Source: Symsagittifera roscoffensis (Eukaryota; Xenacoelomorpha; Acoela; Convolutidae). From it: a stretch of DNA of 64,000 nt. The notes under the pieces are model-generated. The model was not told where the DNA came from. It did no database searches and worked only from the letters and a program-made list of their open reading frames with translations. This document shows positions 13,601-25,600 of this stretch, one piece after another (within the stretch, counting starts at the first letter, position 1; each line of letters starts with the position of its first letter). The DNA lies in contig NC_087065.1 of the NCBI RefSeq assembly GCF_963678635.1, positions 60,414,754-60,478,753 of the forward strand. The letters are read 5' to 3'. A program made the translations under genes and the position numbers.

Positions 13601-16600
13601 GGAGTAAAACTGGACAATCTTACGGAGGAGGACAATGCTTTTCGGGATTATGGAAACAATCCCCTACAGATGATTGGAACAATGGCAGTAACAATACAAT
13701 CAAACGGTTGGAAGATCCATGCAAGGATAAAAGTGATCGGGGGGAACCGACCATCAATAATTGGAAGAGATCTGATGCCCCAACTAGGACTCCAGTTGGT
13801 GCAACAATCACCAGGGGACCACATAATGTCCATTGAAGAAGGCAGTCATGACGCACTGGAACCGCAGGGGGAGTTGGATTCATGGCAAACATATTTCAGT
13901 AAGCAGTTTTCAAATTTTTTTAGCAGGGTAGGGAAAATAAGAAACTACAAAGTACAAGCCGAATTTTTTGAAAACCTCACCCCAGTACAACAGAAGGGGC
14001 GTCGAGTCCCGATTTTGTTGCAAGAAAAAGTGGATGCCGAAATTGACAAATTATTGAAACAGGGCCATATCGAAAAATTATCTGAATGCTCGGACAAATA
14101 TTTTGTGTCCCCAATAGTAATAACAGTAAAAAAGGATGGATCCGTAAAACTGGCACTAGAGTCGAGGGAACTAAATAAACAAGTGCATAAGAATAAATAC
14201 CAAATGCCGAATATCGAGGAACTAATGGACACGGTTGGGCAAACGATTAGCGAAAAAAAACAGGGAGACATATATTTCACAACAATGGATTTAACATACG
14301 CTTATGGCCAACTGCCACTAAACGCTGAGACGAGCATACAGTGCAATTTTTCTCTCATTGGAGGCCGCTCGACGGGTACATACCGGTTCAAAACCGGATT
14401 CTATGGTCTCACTACAATGCCCGCCGAATTCCAACGCGCAATGGATTGTATACTCGCTGAATACCCGTACCCGCAAGCGCATGCGTTCATCGATGATATT
14501 TTGGCCGTAACCAAGGGAACGGCAATAGACCACATAGCAACGGTAGAGAAAATTTTAAAGAAAAAGGATCGTGAAAATATGTCCCTAAAGTTGACAAAAT
14601 GTAAATTCGCCCAACGAGAATGCGAATGGCTAGGACATAAAATAACCCCGACTGGAATTACTCCATTGGTTAGAAAAACAGAACCGATAGAGGCGCTAAC
14701 GCCGCCACGGACCTTGACGCAATTAAAATCGTTTATGGGGTCGATCCATAGTTTGCACAAGTATCTGCCGGCATTGGCCGAATCATCGGCATCGCTGCGA
14801 CCCCTATTAAGCAAAAATAATGAATACATTTGGACACCTGAATGCCAGAACGCGTTCGAAAACCTGAAGAAACAAGTTTCAAACATTGTTGAATTACGGC
14901 ACTTTGATATTCACAAAGACATTCGTATAGTGTGCGATGCAAGCCATAACGGGCTCGGCGCGGTGTTGGAACAGTTAGGACCAGAAGGATGGCGCCCAAT
15001 TTTGTTTGCGTCGCGATATCTTAACGAAGCGGAAAAGAAATAGTCAACAAACGAATTGGAAATGTTGGCAGTTGTGTGGGGGGCTGAATACTTTAGAAAT
15101 TACATACTGGGCCGAAGTTTTTTGTTCGTTACCGATCATAAAGCCCTGATATCCCTTTTGAACGGTAATAACAAGAAAAATAAAACGATGTTTAGTCGTT
15201 TAACGCGCTGGTTAGATCGACTAATTCCCTTTGATTTTCAAATTGAGCATAAACCGGGGGCTAAAATTGGTTTGGCGGACTATTTATCACGTCATCCAAG
15301 TAGAGAAGCAACGCCAATTAGTACGTATGATAATATGTTTACGGTGGCAAAGATCAACCTAATTCGCACTGCGCTTGGCTTTAATACATCCAAGGGACCT
15401 AATACATCCAAGGGACCTAATACATCCAAGGGACCAATTTGTACAGCGGATAATCAGCATTCTATAAATAGACTGGAAGTTTCGTCACAAAACGACTCGG
15501 TAGAGGGCGGAAAAACATGTAAGCGGAAATCAACCAATCAGATTCAAACACGTGGTTTAAGCCGACGGCTACGCGAAATACGCACTGGATTAGTCGGGGC
15601 TATTATTCAATCAGAACACAGTTGTTCAAAATTATCTGAATCCAACTCTCAAAATCAATTCTTACTTAAATCCAGCCCTCAAGTTTTAAACTCACATATC
15701 AATATGGACCGCAGCATGCGCAAATGGCAGAAATTTCTTAAACAACATCCAAGTCTAAATAGTAGTAGCGACGAAATCAAAGATTTGCCCCCAAATGTAT
15801 CACTAGAAGCCATTACCAAAGAGACAAGATCAATACGCACAAATACAACTCTCTCGTTACCCTCGGAATTCAAAGGAGAAACAGTACCACCAGTGGACCC
15901 AAACCTTGTATGTATGTCAATTATCCCGCGAAATTGTAAGATCGTTAACAAAGCTACTTCATTACCTGGCCTGTTTAATTTAAAATTCATAGAATCAAAT
16001 TATGTATCGGACCCCCAACTGAGCGCTATTCGCGATCTCATTGTTACACAAGATCCTGAATTTCATGAAAAAGTTACTCAAATGAGCCGTTATTATGCTC
16101 AATTCGTCAATGATTTCTCAGTGAAGGAAAATGTAGTTTGGATGGATGATAAATTAGCAATTCCAATTAACCTTCAGTCAGCAATTAATAACCGAATCCA
16201 CGCGTACCATCACGGGAAATCAAATATGTTCGATGCCGCAAAAGATGTCTGGTATCCCTACATCTACCGTTCAATAGCTTCCATTGCCGAAGGGTGCCCT
16301 GAATGTACTGCAGCTTGTAAGAACTTAAAGACGTTAATAAATAAAAATCAACTGGGATCTGTACCGGAAACAAAAGAACCAAATGAATCTGTCCAATTAG
16401 ATTTTTGGGGCCCCATCAATTACTTAAATGAATCCTCAAAATATGTACTAGTGGCGGTCGACCGGTTCTCTCGTTGGCCATCGGCAATGGTCTGTGGAAA
16501 TAATCGATCGGACAAAATATTGAAATTCTTGAAGAGCTATATATCAAACCACGGGGTGCCACGGAAAATCCACATTGACCAGGGAACTAGTTTCATGTCA

Positions 16601-19600
16601 AACGCGGTTAAAGCTTTTTGTAATGGGGAAGGCATTGAAATCATTAAATCACCAGCAAACGACCATCGAGCAACCGGGTGCGTCGAGCGTACCATTGGAA
16701 GTCTTAAGAATTCTATCCTTACCTTCGCTCACGAAAAAAATCCTGAACCCTTGGAGAAAATGGTCGAACGGGCCCTTGGTGCTCTCAGATTCTCAAAAAA
16801 CTCAACACTTAAAACTTCGCCCTTTGAAGCTCATCATGGTAGAGAAGCAAACACAGTTTTACGGAATCTTACTAAAAAACCATCGCTGCAAAATCTGGAT
16901 TGGTCACGGGTTATAAAAACAAAAAATGATTGTTTAGATACCACCGATCCTAATGTGCAAGACATGCCCCATCCAGCCGATACAAACTGGAGTGTTAGAT
17001 CAGATCTCGCCTACGATCTCAAAAACAGGACCCATGCACGACGCCTTACAGTAGACCAATCCGAAAATCAAGACGACGAACCGTCGATACGTAGAAGTGC
17101 AAACCTCACAGGACAACCGGGACCATCCGGATCGTTGTTTCAGCGCACTGGAAACAAAAACCTAAAAAGGTATAGACAAATTCATTCAAAAATTAGATCT
17201 GAGAGTACACATACACTAACGTTAGATAATGGGGTTGTGCTTAGGAAATCGGGAGTGGCCACGAAGCCCATACCAAAGAAATCCAAAATTGCAGCCAAAT
17301 CCGTAGTACCGGTACCATTGAGCGAAGTGAAAAAGCGAGCAATTCAAACAACATTACCACCGCCGACTCCGCGCGAAGTAAAGGAACGATTAACCCAACG
17401 AATTGCGGAAAAGAAACGGGAAAGGACCGGGCGCCGATTCGAAGAGACCGACTCTGAGTCAGAGGACAGCGAGGACCTACCGATTATATCGGTAAAACGA
17501 GCCAAACAGCAAGTAACTACCACCCCTGAAGCATGTATAGAACGTTCAGCAACAGCATTACCAGAGGCCGAGGTAGAAACTGACCAGGACACCATTCCGG
17601 AACAAGGCGGCGAGTTGGATAATCAAAATCCAGGGGAACAAGGAACGTCAAATCCAGGGGACCCAACAAAACCGATCACCACCAGCAAGAAAAAGGGAGC
17701 CTTATCCAAGAAAGCAAGGCTGGTCTCATACAGCAGCCAGGGTGAGAGCCAGGACGAGACATCATCCACGACGTCTAGAAGAAGCGGGCGCAAAAGAACG
17801 GCGGTCACCAAAATGGGGGGGCGTAATGATTGACTTCATCAATCAAAACAAGGAAGGAAACAAGTGACCGATAAAACTTAGAAAACTTTCGTTAAACTGT
17901 TCTAACCCAGGGAGAGGGTGAGTCATTAGTGGCTTAAAACTCAATCGATATCACTGACCAGTGATCTTTTAGTTGTTAAAAAGTCGTCATTATTAAAATC
18001 TAAATTGTATCCAAATATGAAGCTAGTAATTCTTTTCAACCATCTATGATCAATCAACCATCTATTTTCAACCATCTATTTCAGTCATTAAAGTCAACCA
18101 GCGAAATCATTTCTACTTAACTAAAGTTTTCATTATCGAAGGGGAAGTGTTGTATAGAGTAATTGAGTTCATTTCGGAAGCTGTCAATCAAATGTTCACT
18201 CTTGGTGCTAGACTAATTGATTAGCAGGTGTTTGTCCTTGGAACAGTCTGTCACCCTTGGATACTGTTTCTAACCACTCTCTATGCTAACTTTGTAAGAT
18301 TAAGTTGACTATCTTTTCTATTGGAATTAACAATTGCACGACGTTCGTTTTACCTTCTCGACACTCTTCTCAAGGTATCTGTTCGTTTCGATCGTGGTTT
18401 TTTCCAGCTTGGTCTCTCTGATACAAGTTTAAATTGATTAGCCAAGGCGGTTGTTTTTCTCTTTAAATATGGCGTTATATCTGATGCATTAAGTTTTCTT
18501 GATTTTTCGATAATTATTCATGTTTTACACGGCCTCCTTGATTTGCATTAATTTCCGCAATCTCCCTCGACCGGTTGCTCTCACCGCTTGCGTTATTCTT
18601 CCTCTTCTCAACTGCGCAATTTAGAGCTGCCATTGCTCAACAAAAAAAGCTCAAGGACGCGGATAAGAAGAGAGAAACTTCTCTGAAAACAATGCAAGCA
18701 AGCAGTTAAAGAAACTGGTCGAGGGGAGATTGCGGAAGTCGAAGTGGCCGAGTAAAGTAAGATGAAAAGAACAAGACTGCTCGTATCAGGACGAAGCCCT
18801 GAATGTTCCGACTGCCTTTTAAGGTTTATGAAGCAGTAAAAGTTAAATGTAATATTTTATAAATGCAATACTACAGTACGTGGGGTGGTTACGTGGGGTG
18901 GGGTGGGGGGATGGAGGGTACTCTTCCCCTCATGTACCCTCCATCCACCAATCAATGATAAGGACGACACAAACAGCTAATTCGGATTCATTTTTCTCAT
19001 TCAATGATCAGGTGGCACAAATAATACTCCTGCTAAACAATGAATCCTTTGTAATAACACTTTTTTCAATTTCTACAGACCGCGGGGAAGCTATTTTGGA
19101 ATAATAGAAAAAAGCTGAAAAACATTTTTTGTTTCGCAGGTTTTTATTTTTAGCCACCCGACTTTTCGTTCCAGAATTATTACAAACACATTTTTCGAAA
19201 GCTCTACGTCTGTAGAATTCATTTTTTACGTGCTTTTCAAAAACTGAAAACAAGGACGTGATTTTAAACGAGTTTTAGTGTTATTTTTTAAAATAACTAT
19301 TTTCAACGAAAAAAAACAAGACACGTAACAAAAAGTTGTGAATTTATAAGAAAATTTCAAAAAATTTTTTTTCAGATTTGATCATGTCTGATGTAGTTCA
19401 GGACAGATTTGCAATCTCATAACAAATAGATTGGCCTGGGCATATCTGTATTTTTATTTTTTTTCTGTAACATTAAAATTTTTGTATCTTCCAGGTCTGA
19501 ACATGTCTGATACAGATCAGGACAGATATGCAATCTCACAACAAATGTATTAACCCTAGGCATATCTGTATTTTTATTTTATTTCTGTACGGAATGAAAC

Positions 19601-22600
19601 AAAATGAAATTTTTTTTTTCTTCTAGAACTGAAAATTTTTATGAAAGTCATCACCCGCACGCCATATGAAGTACAAAAGGATAGATTCCGCTTCTTGTAA
19701 CAAAACAACTATGGCAAACAAGCTTCTTTCAACCAATTTGGAACGATTTCTTAGACGGATTAACTCTCCGCTTACGCGTTAATAGCGCGAAATATATCGC
19801 GCGTGATTGTCCCAAACCGGCCAAAATGGCAATCTTTAAACCCCCATAACTTTACAAAAAATAATCACAGTGAAATATCTTTTCAACTTCTTCAAGCTCA
19901 GGACAACATTAACTTTTGAATGACATAAAAAAGTTTTTTGTCAAAAATGGCTAGTTAAAAAGTCGAAGTTTGTCTGAAGAAAAAATCCCCGCCCCGAGCA
20001 CAAATATTCGGTTACTTTCATATCGAAAGTCGGAACAATAAAACAAAGGGCGCGCGAAAACTCAAAAAGCCTGCTCGTATCAAAGCAAAACACTGAATGT
20101 TCTGACTGTCCTTTAACTGGTTTCAGGCTGATAATATCGGTGCATATACAAAACAGTCAAGTACAAATTAGTAAAAAAAAAAATCATGAAATGAAGGAAA
20201 AACAGTCCAATACAAAACATTCCGGTTTAAGGTCGCCGGTGGGCGCGCGCGTCGCCGCTTCGCGGCGAAAAACGGCTCTAAAATTTTTTCTTTATGTTTT
20301 TTGAACAAAGGACAATTCTCGACCTACCAGCTTGTAAAAACAATTATTACTTGGGACTGTTTTTCGACCTGTTTTGTATCGGACAGTTTTTTTGTTCATT
20401 TTCATACTTTTCCGGACTGTTTTGTATTGGACTGTTTTGTATGGGACTGTTTTGTACAGACACGATATTATCGCGTGTAAATTTATGTGAAAGTCGTATG
20501 TGAAACTAATGAGACAAATTAGCTATGGCTTGCTCAATTCAGTTTGGAACGATTTCAGGATCAAAGAATAACACGAGCAATATAGACAAACCCGTTTCAG
20601 AGTGACCAGACAGCCACAGCAACGTAGGTCAAAATATCGAGCCGGCAAAAAAAACTGTCTTTTGAAAATTGATTTGGAAAAAAAACACCCAAAACCACCC
20701 AAAGCATATATATTTCTCACTTTCATCAAAAGATGGAACAAAAAGCATCAGAAATAACGTCACATTTGAAGAAAAACATAACTTGAAAAACTAATTTAAT
20801 GCCTACAGTTAGGCCAAACAGAAAAAAAACACGATTGAGACGAACATATACACTCACAAGACAAAAAATGTTGTTTTCGGAAGAGGTGGAATATGAGCAA
20901 AAAAAAGATTCGAAATACAGAAAGAAAGAAAAAAAAGAAAGAATAAACTAGTGAGTGAGAGGGACAAATGGTATAAGGACACATAGGACAATGGGAAGAT
21001 GGATTTTTTTCATTCTCATTTTAATGTATGTCGCCCACACATTTTTTTTGTACCAAACACATTCCTTCATTTTAAGTTCTTGTGAGTGGTTATTTGAATT
21101 CCGGGAAAAAACATGCAATAAAAATCAGTCTACGTTTTTTGCTATTCATACAAACTGGTTTAGTAAAAATCTTATGAAATGGAAGTATTCATTTAACAAC
21201 GAACAATTTGAATGTCTATTTTCAAAACAAATATGGCTCGAATTTCAATTTCAAAAGCATTCTGCAGAAAATAAATTGAAAAAAGGTACAAGACTAGCAT
21301 CGGATAGTAGATTTGATTTGGCTGATTCGACGGCTAAATACAGACGACACTTTTTGGATTCGAACCTGGCTCTGACCGACGGCGGTCGTATGCACTGCCA
21401 GAGAATGTTCCCTGCCATTATTCAATATAATACTCAATTTTGTCATCTTTTCAATGTAATGGTTAATTAAATTTGTTTGCTATTCTAGACGGATGCATGG
21501 TGACTGAAGCAAATTTAAACCTGGTTCGAATCCTGCAGTTAAACGTCTTCATGTTCGGTTTTCCAAAAGGAATTACCTCTGCTAATATCTCAGCAACAAA
21601 ATTTTTTTTTTGCAATTACAACAGTTATAGTTTGATTAAAATATGCTCTTTGAATGATCAATAATTATTGTTCGACCATTGAAAACGAGGAGTTTTGTGT
21701 TCGAGTGTATTTTAGTTTTTTCCACGCAAAAATAGGTACTACAATTAATCGTCGAACTGAAATCACAGTGTCGATAAAAGCCAGTTGGCAATTTGTGATT
21801 TTTCGTCTACTTTCGAGGTAGTAAAGCGAGTACGCAGGCTTTTTATCGATGTACAGTCGCAGATTATTAGTAAATGAGCCTTGAATTTTTCATTCAGTCC
21901 TAAAAAATCTAGTAAAATTAGTTTTCAAAAACTTTTTTTAGCATCATCTTGGGAACTAAAAACTTCAAAACCTCAAAAACTTTCTGCAAACCAATGAAAC
22001 TTTTTCAAAAAACTTCATATTTTTTTGTTTTTATTATTTAGTCATTTTTTCGATTAAAACTTTTTTCCAATATGCCTAAAATCTAGTCTTTCGTTCAGAT
22101 CGTTTCATCATACAACGCACAAAAAATTGAAATTAGTTTTAAAAAAATTTTGTGCGTAGCCTTTTAAGGAGGTGGTTGGATCATTCTGTGCTACTAGCAC
22201 AGCAGCCGGCTATCCTTTTTTAAAATTAATTCAATAAATGTTGATCTTCTAAAATCGCCTGAAAATCAAGTTTCTTTTTCCTACCGGAATTGGACTCTCC
22301 ACGAATCTTCCATCCTGTTCGCTCCACTCCACGTATTTGATCTCTTTCTCTGCGCCGTCAGTTCCAGGCACGTAAGTGATGAAGGCCAACATCACTTCGT
22401 TTTCTTCCTCCTCGTCAGGCGACTCAATTCCCCTCAACTGCACAACTTCGATGTATGCCGGCTCCTGCAAGCATGCATTTTGAAAATTTAGCCTTCACTT
22501 TCATTTTTCAGGTTGGAACGACTTTGCTCCCATTCAAATAACATTTTTTAAAATGCCAACAACTGTTGATATGTTGCTGAAAAGTTGTCGTGAAAGAGAA

Positions 22601-25600
22601 AAAAAACGAAGTTACAAACATGCACCGAAGACGCAAACAGACCTTCCGACTATGCTCAGTCTCAGCGTTAAGTTTTCACGTCGAAATTCTATCATGACAT
22701 TATGATTTATTTTCCAGCAATAAAATATAAAAACTATATTTATCTTCCTCGCAAAAAATTTATCGTTTGAAAAAACAAAACTGCCTATTTTTGCCTACGA
22801 CCGATGTCGCTGCTAGCCTCATTTTACAGCCCATAGGATCCGAATCAAATGCGCTCGTTTTCACAGAAAACCCTCTTACTTCTGCGGCTCCTGCGAGTAC
22901 CACGGTGACTCCCCCGATGTTGTCTTCCATGCTCTTCCCGCAGTTCTTGATCGTGTCCTTGACCTCTGGCTCCGCCCCCACCATAGTATCTTCACAGGGA
23001 GTGACTGTGGATATTTTGACAGTGGTGGTGGTGCTCTTGGCTGTGGTCTGAGTTGTGGTCAGTTTCGTTGTTATCATCGTTGTGCTGCTTTCAGTTGTAG
23101 AGTAAACAGTGGATTTCTCAACGTCTGAAAAACAAACAAAACTTTGTAATGAAATTTTAAGTTTCTAATTGATTGAAACAGGACAAACACAGGATTCGTT
23201 TAGCTTCTTAGTCTCCAATGCAGTCGTGAGATAAAAACATCGAATCCTTAAATATTCAGAACTAATCTGATTTTAGCGAGGAGGGAGGGCAATTTCTCAA
23301 AAAATTCAAGGAAATTGTCGACCGTTTTTATAAGACCAAAATAATTGAGTTTTTGAGCTTTTTGAAAAAGTAAACCAATTTAACCCGAAAACTTCTGTGC
23401 AAGTAAAGTTTTGTGAAAATTGTTGCAAAACAACGTAACTTGCTTCCCCATATAATTATTTAGTACTGGTGAAAAAAGAAATCTGAACAATTTCAGAAAA
23501 CTTTAGAAAGTCATCCAGAAATGGATGAGGTTAATTAAAGCTGGCCTTTGAGAGGTCACGGTGTTGCATTACTGAAGGCAGCTGGATGTTTTGTCTAATT
23601 AAATCGTTTCCGCTGATTGCTTATTGAAAGCCGGGGTCTGGCCAAGCTGTACTTTTGTAAAGGTTTTCAATACAGTAGCCCGTGGCAAGTTTTATTTTCG
23701 TGCCAGTTCACTAGACAACGCTGTCAAGTTCCTACTAAAGGAAAACCCAGACATCTGCAGACGATTCTGCATTTTAATTTTTGGACTAACTTCAAATTGA
23801 GAGTATAAACTGAAATGACCGATAACGCTAAGAAAAAATCACAGACTTGCAGAAGAACAATCAGGGAAATCGAACCATCTTATGATTGAATCTCAAGTGG
23901 GTACAATCTACACATGACAACTCAATAGACTGCGCTTACTCTCCTTGATGTAAATGGCATGAATAATCATGGAGAAACAAAGCTTCTATGCCGCAATTCT
24001 TGTATGTCTAGCCACAAAAAAACCTAATACACAACCCAGTCTTAAGAGCAAATTTCTGAGTGCAAAGAAGATCGAATGCTGATCTTCACAAATTCATCAC
24101 AAGAATCAACAAAAGGAAAAAAAAGACCTTCTAGGAAGTGAAAGATCTTGTAAAGAAAGATAATTGGGGACAACCGGCGATACTGGTTCAGTTTTTAAAT
24201 GGAGAAGCATTGTCAAACTGTAAAACACAGTAAGTACTCGCAAAACAAAAACCTGGTGTACCGTGTTCAATAAATCTGAAAAACATCCATGTCCAAATGA
24301 GAAAAACAAAAATATCGTCATCGAGACTTGTAAACTATCGATAAAAAAGCCATCAAACAAGTTATAGAAAGCCTAAAATTTAACAAAGCTATGTTACCGA
24401 CAAATTACAAAACCTTCATATTATTAAAGCTAACGAATGCACTCAAAACGTTTGTTTCGTTCTTGTCAAAAAAAATGCAATTAAGTCCCCTATCCAGCAA
24501 TCTTTCCAAAAACCAAGAGCAGCAAAAACTCTTGGTCACAAACTTTTAACAAAAAAGTCTTTTCTATTTCTTTTGAAAATCTCCGAAAGAACTTAGTTTT
24601 GACGTTGTGAGCTCAAAAATTTAATCTGCGTCATCTAAGTCATTTTTGATTTCGAACCAAAAACAATACATCACCAAAATATTGGAGTATCCAGGCGAAT
24701 ATACATCTTGGTCAAAATGAACAAAAAATTTGATAAAGCTACCAGAAAACTGGCAAACAAAAGTTACGCATCAGAAATCGTTTCAACTACTGACTCACGG
24801 TAACGAGCATATTTTGGGCCCAGTAAAAAATCCACACGAATCTTTCTTTCCAGTAAAATCTCCACACGAATCTATTTCGGGTCCGGTAAAAACTTTCCGT
24901 TTTAAAATTGATCTACCGAACGCCTAGAAATCCAAATAGTTTGACTAAATGGACGAATACAAGCTGCAATCATGAAATTATACAGAGTTACAAACTGGAA
25001 TGAATTACCTCAAAAAACAGTGCAGTGATAATATCATCAGTCTGAATATTACAAAAGGTCATAACTTGGTCTCTAGGTCCGATTATAGCCCACAAAAACC
25101 CACTTTCAGAAAAACGAGGTTTTGGAATTTATTACATAGAAAATTTTTGGGATCCTTGCTTTCAAAAAACCCTCTTAGACTGCCACGATCGGGCAAGGAG
25201 TGCCAAGAAAAAGTTGTTCCAGGGAAAAAGGTTGTCGTTTTTGTGATTCTTTGGCCAAAATGTTAACAGCGGCCACATTTTACCAATCATATCATACCGA
25301 CCTGGAGTATGGGAATAAGATAAAAAAACAACTCATATTCGATGGAGCCATACAAAAAAGCGAGCATATGGCGCCTTAAACGTTGAACGAAGACATGCAA
25401 ACAGAGACTCAATTTAAATCAATTATTGTAGTTTTCGCTTTATCACAAAGTTTATATCTACTACCATATGATGCCCTGCCCCAATATCTCTGTTATAACT
25501 CGATAAATATCAGAACAAAAGGTCCACTTTCTCAATTTAAAATAAAACAAAACCAAAGACAACGTCTGGTTCAGTGTACCTTCTTTGTTCAACAGTGTTA

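Larger units (their letters stand above)
6442..18363 (+). mobile_element. Ty3/gypsy-type LTR retrotransposon family 1, internally tandem-duplicated locus
   Basis: A single insertion in the 15.9-kb intron between exons 34 and 35, antisense to the host gene. The outer LTRs (6737-6952 and 18148-18363, both 216 bp, TG...CA) are flanked by the 4-bp sequence CTCT (6733-6736 and 18364-18367). A 5371-bp unit starting in host flank at 6442 and ending in the pol tail at 11812 is repeated from 11813. The middle of the locus therefore contains 295 bp of host flank plus an internal LTR. Copy 1 (6737-11812) lacks its 3' end; copy 2 (12108-18363) is full length (6256 bp). Confidence 0.93.

Noticed and set aside
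17834-18147. Envelope gene in family 1 or 2
   Set aside because: After the pol tail only about 300 bp (family 1) or 30 bp (family 2) remain before the 3' LTR, with no open frame or membrane segment.
6442-18363. Two independent insertions of family 1 side by side
   Set aside because: Host flank of 295 bp is duplicated between them, the left copy lacks a 3' LTR, and only one CTCT pair flanks the whole block.
20955-21470. 171-residue plus-strand ORF
   Set aside because: No domain, AT-driven composition, overlaps the tRNA-like patch; no splice or promoter context.
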